A stretch of DNA of 64,000 bases from Stenopsyche tienmushanensis (GCA_008973525.1 WACJ01000524.1:1860001-1924000); one strand, 5' to 3'. Positions 34,761-50,200 are shown, counted from the first letter of the stretch. Program-made: numbers and translations. The notes: generated from the letters alone by a model not told the origin.

Positions 34761-35261
34761 CCTCGGCCAGAAAATGCCAGACTCATGATTTCCACTGTCT
34801 GAGCTTTCTCACTGAAGCTCGCTTGAGTCGAGCAACAGCTGCTACGAAGAGATCTTCAGCAGCACGAGATCCAGTAGACGTCGCAGTACCACCCACTCCT
34901 GAAGGTCTTCTTGCCCGTTCATTACCAGATTGCTCCGGTATTAAAGACGATGGTAAAAAGTCTTCATCTCCGCTGAAGTATTCACCTTCCGAATGTACCT
35001 TTGGATGATTAAACATCAGTCATTATCACCACCAATACTTGTTAACATCCAGTGTTTATTACAATCATACCTCTCGTTTTACGCCAAATTTTCCAAACAT
35101 GCTTCCCATTGCTGATACACGTCTTCTGAAAAAATACTTTTCATTACTTGATGAATTTAAATCAGCATTTGATCGATCGATTGAAAAATACCTCGTCGAA
35201 GATGTTGGATCACTATGAGCAGCATGTACAGGTTTTTTCCCGGCAGTAAGATTTGAAGTGC
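34761..35261 (-). CDS. PLCE1: PLCE1 block: C-terminal tail exons and in-frame TGA
   Basis: Exons 35261-35192, 35125-35071, 34998-34761. They read [34 protein letters not shown], and [20 protein letters not shown] to [15 protein letters not shown] followed by TGA (34785-34783). Seven sense codons after the TGA, in the same frame, reach a good donor (GAGG|GTAATT at 34761). So the stop lies inside an exon that appears to be spliced onward. Confidence 0.85.
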
Positions 35262-38200
35262 CTTAATGATATACAAAGTTAAACTGTCAATTTTTTTTTC
35301 AGGAATAAAATACTATATAAATACAGGAAAAAATAATACTCGTAAAAACACCTCTCGTAAGACTCAGGCCTCGACCAAATTTTGCGATTGCTAGGCGATG
35401 TCTAGCAACATTTTGTCCTGCACTGCCCTTTTCTCTAATTACAAATCTACCAATCGTTTTCCAATTAGCCTGTAAAATAAACACATAAAATGTCGATAAA
35501 AATGAGTTGTGTATATGAGCATTTACAGTTTCTGTTTTAAAGCAGAGGCTCCCATTTTTTTTCAAGCTGGCAAGATTTAAACTTTGATGTGTATGACAGG
35601 TCTAAATATATAAATATAGATTTAAAAAGTCGTTTCTAATATTAACCCAACGCTAAGAATTAGAGAATTTGGACAAAAATCTTGGATCTTCTAAAATATC
35701 ATCACCCATTAAAAAGCTAAGGCATTATCAGGTTGAGTCATAAATAATTGCCGATTTTTTTAAGAACGTTTATTGAGCTTTAACAAAATAACAAAGCAAT
35801 ATTACTCTATTAAATATTTACTATTATTAGTGATAATTTTCTCCCATTTTACTGGTAACTTATCAATACCCTCTTCTTAAAATTTAGCAGGTTTAGATGA
35901 AAAGAAATTTTTGATAGCGTGATTCATTTCCTCATCATTTTTATAATTTTTTTTCTATTTAAGAAATTCTGCAAAGAACAGACTAAGTAAAATAATTATT
36001 TTCACCTGAACTGTGTACAATTCTTCATCATCTGCCAATGTCCTTCGTATACCACCACCTCTGGTACCCCAATCAAGATGTTCTTCCAAAACAAATCTAC
36101 AAAGTTGATGAGCAAAATAAGTTTTTCAGGATTTTTTTGGGAAGCATACGTAGCAAAATCGCTCATAAAAGATCAGATTTACTTGTCGGGATCTGCAGTG
36201 CTGCGTCCTTTAGATAGTGCCAATCGAAGAACTGTTCCTGCGGTCGAAGCTGCTGGTACTCTAAGAATGGCGTAGGGTATTTCAGGTGAGACATCATGGA
36301 TGCACACAAGAAATACACCCGGTTCATCAATTTGTTCATCGCCGCTCGCTTGGTTTTGTTCTTGTTCATCTTTGACTGTTGCTTTGCTGCAAAATAAATG
36401 TTGGTCACGTATAATATGTCATCTGATATTAAGACAGAGGTACATGTTTCTCAAGTATACCTAATGGTAGTGAGCCATGCTCGGCTAGTTGGGTCATCCC
36501 CTAATCTTTTTAGCATTAATTTATTGGCACTTAAGGGTTTTTCATTGGGTGCTAAGACGCGTGGTCCACCTGATGCACCTGCATCAACAAGAACTGCATG
36601 CCCACATGCAGCCCCAGCGCCGGATAATCTCATACATCTTGCTACAACCTGAAATAAATCCACGATTAAAACTGTTGTCGATATAAAATATGATGTTGAA
36701 TGATTTGTTGTTATATACTTCATCTGCGGTAGTATCTTCAGCGACTTTAAGGATTGTATAAGGCTCATTAAGTGTCACTCCATGAACGGTCAGAAAATGT
36801 GCCGGTCTTCTATTTGAACCGAGACCTTCTTGTTCTGCCCGCGAGAAGATAAACAGAGAAGCCATACTCAATGGTTTATTAGATGGTGTCCTAAGATGAA
36901 AAATATGTTAAAAATGCATTTTAAAATGTTCGTAATTTGACATTGATTGTACAAACCTCAATCTGACATGACGATAACCAGGTCTTAGACATTTCAAAGG
37001 TACCACGCGTTGTGATAGCATGAAATTTGTATCGGAATCATATACAGCAAATCTGAGGAATGCCAAATCCAAGAATTGGATCTGAAGAAGAATTTTCATG
37101 TTAAAATGCAATGGTCAAGAGTTAAAATCGAGTTGAAATGATTGGATTCTTACTCTAAAATTGAATGTTTCATTCCATATTGGATTGAGGGAGTTCTTCT
37201 TTATTGCGATGGTCTTTCTTCTACAACAATCTGCCGGTACACCACTCACTTCAACTTCTACTATTGGATCATGTGGCATATTGGTGTTGAAGATTTCATC
37301 TCCTGCTACATACTGTCCAGAAACGATGCTCAATGTCAAACGCCAACTATGGACACCATCAAATTCTTTCTCCAGGGGATTGAATCTGTCAAAATATAAA
37401 CGTGTAGCAATAAAAGTAAGGCATGATATCTTAACGAAGGCAAAATTGATTAAGAATACCTTCTATACATAATGTGATTGGGATCCCACATGATGCCCGG
37501 CTTTCTGACATACCCTACAGATCCATTTTGTTCAAACATTGCAGCATTTAGGGCCATTGCTGCATCCTCAGTTTGATAATTCAGAGCAACCATTTGTATG
37601 CCGCAAGACCAAAACTGGACCGGATCAAAATTTGAAGAATCGATCCTCAAACTGTAAGCGAAAAATGCGTGAGATTCTTGCGCGGTAGAAGAGAAATTTC
37701 TTAGCTCCTAATTAAATGTTATGCATTATTTTTATCCATTAAGATTAACCATTAAGTTAACGATTTTTTTTAGCTAGAAGATGAAGCTATGTTTGTGTAA
37801 TATATAATAAAAAGGCAAGCTCTGGTCTAGTGGTTAGATATGGTTGATTCTGTTGTGAAAAAATATTAAATTAGGCAATTATGAATATATTTGAACTTAC
37901 CCAGCTGGATACGTTCGCATAAGTTGCGTTTGAGTGTGGGCCATAACTGCCAGAGGATGTTTTCTGCAAACTTTTTTCGCAAGTGGTTCACCCAATGTGC
38001 AACATTGATAGCAAGGATGTCTGATGTTTCTTACACCACCAAGTCTCCGTGGCATCTATAAACATTAAATGTTTGAAAAAAATGCTACATGCAATTACAA
38101 ATTATTTTATACCTAGTATTTTTTGCTAATTCTCATATTGCTTGAACTGATTTTCGTAAGAATACCTGTAATGTGCTTCCGTCACTGTTCTCTGATGAAT

Positions 38201-41200
38201 CAAATCCTGCCACTGGTGTTTGATGATGGACTGATTTTCCTGGCGATTGACCCGGTGGCAACGGTCCTAAAGAAGGATTGAGTCCTCTGAATTTAATTGC
38301 TTGGACATAAGTCACAATGTCGCTCAATTCTTTTGCTATTTGATTGCTTCTCTTTCTTGGAGCAATCGTTGGTGCTAAATTTTGTTTAGTCCCAGGTGAC
38401 TCTCCGTCGCCTTCTTTGCGAATCGAATACATTGCTAATGATGGACGACTACCAGCTCGTTCTTCCAAGCAATTAAGAATATTTTGAAGCTCTTTCTCTG
38501 TATAAAAAAAACAAATGTATAAATATATATAAATATAATTAATTATGTTTAAGAAAACGATAAAAATATTCACCATCGAATTCATCTTCATCATCGTCAT
38601 AATCTTCATCTGAAAAATATTCAGATACCGACGAACATCCACTCTGTGCTGAAATTATAGAACTGTTACGAGCGCCAGCGCCCAGATCACCAGGTATCTT
38701 CATTCCATTCGGTTGTGATCTAATAAATGAATTATAGTTATGAATTTATACCAAATTCGATATTGTTATTTTAAATAATATTATTAATATGTATTAAAAA
38801 GTACTTTGAAGGGGTGGATTGTGATCCTGCAGTTCCTTGACCGTGATGAGGACTACTTTCGTCCACGCCTAACTTCTTGTTTTTAATGAGCACACGGTAC
38901 TTGAGTTGTTCAGGGGTCGGCAACTTTGGTTCGTCTAAAGAGTCGCTCTCGAAAAGGAACTGTGTCACTAATTTATCACCGAACACTGCCTGAAAATAAC
39001 AATAAAGCCTGATATAACTTTCATAGTATGCAATATCTAGTCTTTAACATAATGATTTTTTGAAAACAATATTTATTATCAGATTGCTTAAAAGAACACC
39101 CAACGTATAAATAAATAAATTTGGGTCGTCCTTGTTTTTTTAAGCAAACTGTATATGTTTATGCTTCTATTTATCTAGTAAAAATAGAACCGTGTATAAT
39201 CTGCTTACTGAACAGTATAATGGACTACATTAAGATTATCTACAACTGAAACAATTCATGAACGATCGTATTCAAGCTTTAAATCGATTTAATTGCTGTT
39301 CTAAGTACGTTATAATGAATAGAGTTTCCATATTAGCGTTGTATAAGTTCCGGAGTTAAGAGGGTAAGCTTCATCAGAGGTCAGCAACTTTTTTCATTAT
39401 TTCAAGTATTTTATGAATAGAAACTAGTTACTAATGGTCCATAAAAATTTGATACAGGATTTGTACAAGCGATTTTTTGGATTGTGGCACACATGCTGTA
39501 TCATCGGTTATAATAATGTAAAAATTAATTTTTATGTCAAAAAAAATGTTAAAGATAATATTACCTGAAATGTATTCGCCATGACAACTTGTTGTGGAAG
39601 ACTGCAATGATTTTCAATGCTCAAAAGCAATGGATAAGGCGATGCAACAAATGCACTTCTGGCAATTGCTTCAACTACACGTCGGAAAGGAATCTTTGTT
39701 GTCAATGTATGCCCATGGTAAATGACCGGACTTCCGTCTTCACCATCCCAGCAATCAAGCTCAACGCATCTGCATCCGGTCAATAGAACCTGAAAAGCGA
39801 AAATGTACGTTGTCATAAAGATCACTTCATCACCTTGTGATTTGAATCAAATCCAAACTGAATTACCTGGCTGTAGAGCTCAACAGAAGATTCGCCTTTC
39901 AGCTGATGGCCCGTTAAATATGTATTGTGACTGGAGGCTATATAATATTGGCTGAGTGGTCCATCCATTCCTTGCGCTTTTAAGGATTGATAGGACGTCG
40001 AGGATAGGGTGTTTTGATTGCCCTTTTGAAGACTCGGCGATATAATGGATCTAACGATAATTTAACAATACGATTAAATAACCATCAAACATTTCAAATT
40101 TCAATAAAAGATCGACATGATGAAACCTTGGATCGTTGTTGACTCTTGTTTTTTCTGGTATGAATGCATAGTTGTCTTTGTCCATCAAAAATCGGGCGAA
40201 ACCTTCGAACGATAAGCAATTTTCCAGTCTTAGAGCAGGATCTGGTTCGTGTCTCTATAAAAGACAAATACACATAATTTAATGTGTTATCAGGTCAGTC
40301 CAGAAGTTCGTGCGCATTTTTGGGAAATTTTTAAATAGTGTAAATAATACACAATTTAACATTTTATTCATTAATATATTAGGTTGTCCCATAAGTTTCT
40401 TTCGCAAATGAATACAGATTTAATCATAGCCATGGTTTAAAAAAATCCGCGATATACTGTTCGCTTATTTTGATAAGACTACTTTTGGTACCTGAACAAT
40501 CATTTTGAGATCTTCATCAGTCTTGTGCTCCATCTGTCTAGTTTCGCAAAATTTTCTAAGGGTTGCCATTGTGACGACCTGATCTTCTGACTGCTTACCG
40601 AAGCTGGCACAATTTTCTATTATGCTAGTGGCTGCTATATGATCGAAAACCTTTTTCTGCGCAGATTTATCCAGGTTCGAATTTAAATCCAGCGATCCAT
40701 TTCTAGTCAGAAGTCCTAGGAATGAAAATATTTTTAATAGAAAATACGTTCGATAAGAAAAGTAATTAGAAAAATAAGCATTAACATACCGCTTTTTAAG
40801 AGCCCTCTTATTCTGAAGAGCTCTGGTGAGCTGTGGCTCTTTTCAGGGCACAAAGACTTCTTGCCATATCGTGCCATTGCTAATTGATCGAATAAATCTC
40901 TAAGGTCTTTTCTCATTAATATGCTAAAAAGTGTAATCGTATTATAAATTATACAATTTTTCATGTAAATTTAATGCAAATGATTGAAATTTTGTTACCT
41001 GAATGACTTGAAAAGGCTGACGAATTTTTTGAAATCAAGATGCGTATCGTATCCTATCGAACACGATCTGAGATGTTTCATACTTTGCCATAATCTTTCG
41101 CTAGATTCTAATCGTTTTAAGCTAAAACAACAAAGCATTTAATTCAAACAATTATTGGAATACTTTTTGGATTGGATAACCTGTAGCACAATTAAGGTCA

Positions 41201-44200
41201 AATTTCAGATAGAAGGTAAAAATCAGACTAGAATATAAGCTTTTGCAGTATCTACCTTTATTACATTGATATATTACTTTGGGTATTAATATATATATTG
41301 CAAAGGCTCAAGTATCTAGGGGAGGAGTGATACAGATAGAATTTAATTATTAAATTGTTAATCACATTGGATAATGTGTTGACAATGTGACTCACCTACC
41401 ACCTTCAAATTTGCTACGCGTATTCGACGGAGACGACATGGCTGCTGTGGTTAATGAACTATGACGGTTTTGTGGTTGTTTGTATAGTAATACACTGCTG
41501 GCGGAGTAAGAGCTTCTGCAAGATTAATCGTCTATAAATTAATAAAAGCCCCAAAACCACATCGAAATCTTCAAAGCCATAAGAAAATGATAGAACCTAT
41601 GTTTGGCGGGAGATCCATGGTGACCTTCATCTTCACTCCTCGCGCCGGAAGAATGTCCCGCCGAAGACAATCTAGGCGAGCAAGTTTTCAGCTCTGATGT
41701 CGACTTATTTTTCTGATATTAAAAAAATATATTAATTAAAATCTACATGATCATATGATAGATTGAGTGAAGAAATATTACCACCTTAAATTTTATGTAC
41801 GAAGCGTTTCTCAAAGTTGAAGCCATTGTATTTTCCCCATCTGAACCACCACGTGGAGCATTTGGACCTGGTCCTACAAGTCCAGCTAATGACCAATCAC
41901 GCCCCCCAAATGCCTGCGAGCGAATTAAAGACGTATTTATTATATGTCCTTTATTAAATAAATCTGTAAAAGCTCATTATTTTATAGTATTTTAATAAGG
42001 ATTAGGATACTTTGTTAGTGTGCATTTACAATTCTTCAAGAATAAAAATTATATCGACTCTCTAATATTTTAAGGCGTTTAAAAGTACAGTAGACTCTCG
42101 ATTATCCGGGCTAATGCTGGGGAGAAAGGCACATCTGTGCTAACTGGAAAACATGAATATATCATTATATTCAAATCCTCTTTGTAATCTATGTATGTAA
42201 CCAATGGTATCTTATTCGTTTGTAATGTCACTCTCATTTTCTTCCTCTTGAGAAACAAAATAAACAATATCTGGATCGTCCAGGCATGTAATACACGAAT
42301 CATTTTAATCATAATAGAGCCACTCCTCGATGTTTTTCCTATTCACATTTTCAAAATATTTTTAAATTTGCAATAATTTACATACAGGCAATCCTCCTAT
42401 AGCGTCCACTTCGTTTGCGGCGCTTTTACGTAAGCATAGGGTGAAATACGTAAGGTATATACTCCCTAGCACTTGTTTGTCACTTGTACTTTTTTCACTA
42501 ACTAAACACGCACAAATTTTGTATGAGATTTTGTTTCTATATTACGGTCCCTATCTCAACGCTATAGAAGGGTTGACTGTATTACAGATATATAATTTGT
42601 GTCAATCTCTTCAGAATGCATAAATCTGTTTCCATGCCAGGATGAAAATTTCTCCAGTATTTTTGGCTTTATTTTTGACCAAGATTGTTTTATACTAAGT
42701 ATAGCATCCAATATCGTATTTTCTCCCAGAAATTGACCAAGCTATCATATTCTTCAGCAAAAGTTTTCAGAAGATTGTGACGATAAAGGCGTTTCATTGA
42801 TGTTATAGTGCCTTGCTTCTTGGGATGGATCCAATATGTCATATTAGGGGGAAAATTTTTTGCAACCATAAGTTTAATGCTTGTTTTCAATTTGCTTTTG
42901 TTCGAATAAGAAGAAGTGGAGTAACTGACAGGAAGATAATTCATTTTAGTTCCCTTAAAAGTTAAATAAACCGCAAGCCGAAATATCCGCACCCGGATAA
43001 TCGAGAGTACACTGTATGTAAAATTTCATGCTAACATGAAACACGAAGTTGAGCTTCAAATAAGAAATTTATTTGATTGGTATGATTTCAAAAATTGATC
43101 TTAGTGCATGTTGATTTGGTAACTTTTTCATTCATTTAATGTGAAATTATACCATATATTCAATCATGGCTTAAAAGTATCTATTATTTAACTTATGATA
43201 CACAATATAATATGTATTGAATGTATGGAAAGATAAGGACTAGAGTAAAATTATTAATTCATAATTAAGTCTGAAATATGAACAGTTTTATTAAAATGAA
43301 GCTAAGAAGAAAGCGTAAATTCTCGATAGGTAATTCTTCTAAATAGATCAATTTTAGTGTGATATATATTGCATAATTGATAATAAAATCGAATTTTTGG
43401 ATTACTCTGATGGCATCAGCAGCCAATGGTTCACAGCAGCAGCCATCTTCAAAGTAGAGGCTGAGATATCTCAATCTGAGCCAAGCCAAGCTGCGATCTG
43501 TAAGTCTTGATTGGAGCATCAAACCACGCACTGCTATATGAAGACCTATCCACCAAACTCTAAAAAAATCATAAAATTTATCAGCAAAAATATATAAAAA
43601 TTCGATTAAAAACACTTCGAATTTTATTTCTCAAATTTACCTAAAAGACTGTGTCGGCATCAATATATAAAGCGTCCTATTATCGCTTAGATTATTTCCA
43701 TGGACGATGGTGATGATGTTAAGATCGTCGGGGCCTTGAATTTCAAGACCGTTGCGTTTGGCTGCAGAAACCAACTCCTGGACTTCCTTCACCTCTAAAT
43801 GTCTTCCGCCGACCATTATATCTTTGACGCAGCTCAAATCTATAAATCTATTTGCGGAAAGATTATTAATTCATGTAAATTAATAATTTTCATTCAAAAA
43901 TATCGAATATCTTTTACCCTTCATCAGCGACCATCGCCGTATCGGGTTCGTTTATTAGATTATGTGTGTATTTCAAGGGGACTAATTCTTCTGGATTGCA
44001 AGAAAAATTGACGTCGATCGAATTGGAGTCTAATTGAATATCGCCTGTCGCTGAAGCGTTCTTGGGTTGTCTCCAGGGAGGCTTGCACCAGGTTATTAAT
44101 GAACAGGAGCGTTCCATCTTTATGTAGGCTAAGGTATGCCTGTTACTTCCAGCATAGTCGCTTTCACATATCACTCCACAAGAACCATGTTGAACAATCT

Positions 44201-47200
44201 GAAATCAATTAAAAATAAGTATTTTTGAATCTAAAAAATAATTGTAATTAATTAGGTACTTGTATGTAAACTAACTGTGTTGATTAAAAAATATAGACTT
44301 ATTAAATTACACTTTTAATAGTTAATACGAGAGGTATGATTAATTAATTAGTTAATAATCTCATAATAGAGTTTGAAATACCCTTTCGGGGGGTGTTATG
44401 GCCATTCAAGAGGCTGTTGAAATGGCTAAAATTGTAAGGAGCGTTTGGGTTCATTAGGGAGGCATTGAAATTTTTGTTTGTGGCATGAAATGGTAGGAAA
44501 CCCTCTACTTTTGTTAAAAACCCAATACAAGTAAAATGTGACCATGAAATCTTCAAGACTGGAAGATTTTGAAAAGGCCAACATTAAAATTGTGTTTGCA
44601 AGCTGATTAAGAATTGGAAGGATTATACATTTTCACTCTTCAGTAAAAAGCTAGTATTCGAAATTCAATTTTTTTCATACAAATACTTATATTTTACAAA
44701 GATCCTTATAATTAAAATATATTTTTTTAATGTGCTAAAACGAGAAAATGTAATTTTTAAGAAAATTATTAGATCGAAAGTGGTTGTTGGATCGAAAATG
44801 TTGATATAAAAAAATAGTGATTTAAAGCAATATTTTTCAAACTTATTTGATATAAGTTCCCATTATAATTTTATAAAAATAGAAACTATAGATAGTTATT
44901 TATATCTTTCAGATATTTCGGCTATTATCTTCGCATATTTTCCCGTAATCAATTAAAAGCTTAAGGGATGTATAGTGGTTAGTAGAACATAGTTTGAAAT
45001 TCAAAATAACGACTCATATTTTAAATTTTATGTAATAGTTAGGCTAATTGGTGACTGAAAACCTGTAATATATGGTGATCCGTTTTCTTCATCGGGAACA
45101 TGAAGACTCCATGATCCTGGGCAATTGGTTGGACTGGAACATATGCTGGGGCTGCTTCTACTTCATACAGACATTCGTCTTCTTCGCCGACTTGAGATCC
45201 ATGGCCGATGTAATCTCTGATCCCTTTGGCGTCTTTGAACACATCATGATCGCGATTGAATGCGAAAACGGGCTGTGCCAAATTCGACGAGGTGCTTCTA
45301 AAATCGAAACTTAGATTTAAAATATCTTCTATAAAAAGACGCAAGACAAATATCAAATTAAATTTTACCTAAGATAGTCTCCGAATCCTGGAGTATTGTT
45401 GTGTCTGGACAGTGTATGATGATGCTGATGAAACGATGCTATGTGATCCATAACGGCTTGGGTTCTATATACTTTTTCTAAATTGAGCATACCTTCAGGA
45501 CCTACTGTTCTCCAAGTACCGGACGATTCGCATCCTTCAAACGAAGCAATGTACTGAAAACATTTTAGCAATTAAAGGAAGTAATTTAATGAAAATAGAT
45601 CGACATTTGTAAGAAAGTATAAAAAAAATGCATCACATGGATTGGAAGCTCAAATTTAACAAGATTGAATACTAAAAGAGTGCTAATAGTAATATGGAAT
45701 ATAAGCAATTGAATCAATGCTTGCTAAATTGGACAGGGATAAGAAAATGAAGAATTACGATTATTCTAGTCACATATTAATTAGAATCGCTTAAGTATGA
45801 ATTTGAGTTTATGTGACAATTTATAGAAAAGCTACACAAACCTCTTACCACTTGCCTACAAGGCTGAGGAGACGTAGCAGAACTGCTCCCGGCCATATAT
45901 CCCGTATTATGAAAACTCTCCACTGGTATTCCATGTATTCTTCTCTTCAATGACTCTCCTCTTGATGCACCCGACGTTGAACCAGGTGTCTGCGTTTCCA
46001 TAGAACTGGACGAAGCATCTCTTTTTACGGTGGAACATGATGCTAAGCTGTTAGCATAAGAATTTAAGTCAGTCCTGGAAGATTCTTCTTCGGTCGCTTT
46101 ATAAAATGAGAGTCCAGTTTGGCTATCGTTGGAGGAGCTCATGTCTAATGTCATATCGTCCGCTTTGGACGACATGGATGAACAGCAAGTTATGGATGTT
46201 TGGCTTTCTAATGATGAAATCCTCGAATCCCATTTTGCATCCTTTGATGTGAGTGAGCCTGTTTGACTTTCTGGGACGTCTTTTTTGGCACATTCGCTTT
46301 TAGAAGAAGAAGTGCTCAAAATTGATCCTTGACTATCTAAAGAAGGAACTCGCGATTCTCTTCGCGTCGAACTACTCCTGGATTCTTTCCAATCGTCATT
46401 TTTATAGGAAGATATATTCGGTCTTTGATCAATAGAAGTGCGTGGACTCGTTGTTTGATTATCTGTTAAGGTCATTTTTTGATCTCTTTTGTTGGATGTT
46501 GTTTTAGGACTGGGTGTAGAGCTTTGGTTTTCGGATGAGACTAATTCTTTCTTGGGAGAAGCGGTTTTTGTCATTTGTGTATCTGCACTTGATCTATAAT
46601 CCTTTTTTAATGAACTTGATTTTGATCCTCTTCCACTTAAAGCCGAAGATGATCTTACATCAGTTCTAGATATTTCTTCAATTGGCACTTGTGCTTCAGT
46701 AAAGGTGTCTTTCGTTTCTTTTTTAATTGATTGACTACGAGAGCTATTTCTTGAGGAGCTTTGTGGACTTTTACCAGTACCTTTGTCTTTATTAGATGAC
46801 CCTCTGAAATAAATGATTAAGCATTAGTATAATTTAATCTTTATGAGCTTATTTAAAATGCAGTCGAATCGCATATTTACCTTCTTGCTGCAAAATCTCT
46901 ACCAATTTGTTGCGATGATCTTGGATCTCTATTGCTACAATCTTTTCCTGATCTCATTTGACTAGGCATTACAACAGGAGAAGAAGCCAATATTTCTCTG
47001 GAATTTGGTAATAAGTTTATTTTTACTGTCGAAATAAAACTATAATTATAATGTTTTAAACAATATTTTACCTTAATTCCCTTAGAAATGCACCAAAAAA
47101 AGGAATGACTCTACAATCTGGCATTGCTAAAGCTCTAGCTAAAGCTCTTTCATATTCGACAGAAAGCAATGCAGCAGAAAGGAAGTCTAATGTTGGAACT

Positions 47201-50200
47201 GGCTCGTCACAAATGCTGAACCAGAAGGCTTTTAATTTATTAGATCTGAAATCAATCATAAGGAAATTGCTTATTATCAACAAGCACAATGCATTATTTG
47301 ATTGTGGAAATATTATTCAAGCGCTTATTAGACGAAATTACGTGTAACTATTCTGTTACTAGATTCTTGCAGGTTCCTATATTCATATCAAATGCATGAT
47401 TTTCAATTAACATAATTGACAGATTCAATTCAATTGTGACTTAATAATTGATATATTTCTTCATGTACGAGGCATATCCCGAAAGTAAGTGTACACAATT
47501 TTTATATTTTTTTTAGAAAAAGTATATTTGAAATAAATATACAGGATGTTGTTGATACACTTGTTAACTATTTTTCAACATAATTGCCATCCCATTCAAT
47601 GCAGCTGGTGAGACATGGTACAGGCTTCTTTATGCTCTCCTCGAAGAACTCTCCCACCAACTCCCCCCACTGTAGAACCTCTTTCTAATCCTGTTCGTTG
47701 GTTGAAATTTAATTTCATCCATGTGCTCTTTCAGGAAGAGAAAGAGATGATAATCTGAAGGCGCCAAGTCAGGGGAATACGGGAGTTGGTTCAAAACATC
47801 CCAACCGAATAAGTACAAGAGCGCCTTGGTGGCTAAGGCTGTGTGAGGACAGGCGTTGTCGTGCAACAAGCACATTCCTCTCGTCAGCCTTTTTTTGTTT
47901 TAAATGCTTCTTTTGGGTTTTTTAGCATCTCATAATATTGTTGTGCATTGATGGTTTCTTGAATTTCTTACCGACATCTTTCACGCAACTGGACACTACA
48001 ACGTGAATTTACAAAAAAAAACATAGCTCATCATTGTCATAGTACACTTACTTTCAGGATATGCCTCGTATCACCATATATTTATTAAAAAATGCGTTGA
48101 TTGAGCTTATGTTGGAATGCTTATTTAACTTATTAAAGTTAGAATTTTATAATAATCTGGATAAACTCGCTCCATTGATTAATTTGAATATAAACAAATA
48201 TATGCTAAATCTTGAAGGAATGCACCAATTAAAATATTGCTGGCTAAAGTTGAAGAAATAGCTCTAAATTAATATGAAACCAATAAAACTTATTGTAATA
48301 CTGATGACACTGTTTGTTATGAGCGTAATTATAGCGCAATCACGGTTATAACGAGCACCTGCCATTACCAATTGATTAACTGTAGTAATTTTTAATACAT
48401 GTGCGTCATGTTTTAACGAGCGTGTTAAATTTGACACCATGTAATGAGAATATATTTATTGTTGAAACTATTATCCTTGACCATTTGCCATTTACAATTT
48501 TTAGTTAATAATATCGCTAAATTCATTTATAATGGTTGTTATGGGCAATTTATGTAGGTCCCTTAATACTTATTTTAAACGGGTTACTTAGTGAATTGCT
48601 CGATTAAAAATATGCTATGACTTAATTCAAAAGACGAATTATATGCTGTAGGAATTCAAAAATAATTCATAAAAATGAAGATGTATTATTTGATCAATTA
48701 TTTGACCTCACAATTTTACAGGTAGATCAAAATAAGTTAGTTCAACAAGCCCTTAATTTAATCCTAAATAGATAATGTCCCAATATTGCGGTCACTTTGG
48801 TATACGATATTTTTAGTGCGACGCATGATAAAGTTGAAGTTTATGAAACTTATTTATTTATTATTTAGATGGCCGTTCTGAAGCAGAATAGAATGTCTTA
48901 TATTGTTTCGAAACGTTATTAGAATCGATATCTGCTGTGCTAGGAATCGTAATAACGCAAGTTTATTGTACATTTACTACGACTTTTTGCCATGGTCCTT
49001 GGCAAAGCGTATTGAAAAACACACATGTGTTATAAGGACCAAGAAAGGTGTTCCTTTATGGGTTTTACGAAGAGTTATACTTCAAAAATGTTTTGTCGTA
49101 ACATACATCTGCTCGGAATACAAATGCTCTCAGTTATTTTCAGAAGCACTGACATTTCGAAGGATATTAAAAATGAAGACCACTGGACCAACGTTGGTCA
49201 GACATATGTCCCTGAGCAATAAATGGAAAGTTATTTAAATATTTTTATGACTCGTATTCTACATTGTATGAAAGTCTCTTGTGCTGTGCACATAAAAATA
49301 TATGAGGATTTAAAGCCGTTAAATTTCTGAACATACAATTTGTACGATAGCTCCATAAGCATTATAACATATGAATATAAGGTGTGATTGGGTGCTATTT
49401 TTTGTATGAGGATAGATTGAACTATATGTAATTTAAAACGATCCTAGCACTTTATAATTTGACGAACTTTGAACGATTGCGTAAACACATTTAAAACTAA
49501 TCCGAAAAAAAAACGAATAGGATGGGTTTTATATGGTAGGATGGGTGCTTTGCATCTAGCACGTCTTGACCAAACACAATAAATTAGTCCTTTTTTGGAT
49601 AGCATTGTAATTGGTAATGAAAAATGTCTTATATTCGATAATATAGGGTAAAAAAAATCAATGGCTTTCTCGAAATAAAAATAAAAAATCGTGATAATAT
49701 ACGCCTTCTTAAAGCAAAATTGACACTGAATAAAATACGGGAACTATTACCATAGTCTGGCTGAAAAGATCATACTTTTCTAAGAGAAAAATACACAGTC
49801 ACAGTATGAAGTCTCATCAACGTTTCTATTCTTTTTTAACTATCAAGCGATCTAAAATATAAGATATGCTCTGAAGAAGAGCACCGCAATGGAATAATAT
49901 CAGGTCAAAGAGTATATTAATTATTTAAATTGCAAATTTTCTAGGAAAGTACCCCGGGGCCGCATAAAGGGAGTGCCCTATATCGTGATATCGAATTACA
50001 GCTATCATTACTGAATAGAATTAAATACGAGTGTTTTTTTCTAATTAAAAATTTCAACCTATAATAATACCACTGAAGATGTAAGAGGTGTATCTGCGAC
50101 CTCAGCATTGTTATTGATGTGAATAAAATGGATTCAAAGAAAGAGTTCCTGCAACTGAAACTTAGTATCTGAAAAATAACAATCGGAAATAAGAGATCGA

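Noticed and set aside
34783..34785. TGA in PLCE1 read as selenocysteine
   Set aside because: No selenoprotein relationship for PLC epsilon, no SECIS structure identified, and simpler explanations exist (exon skipping, ordinary readthrough, sequence error).
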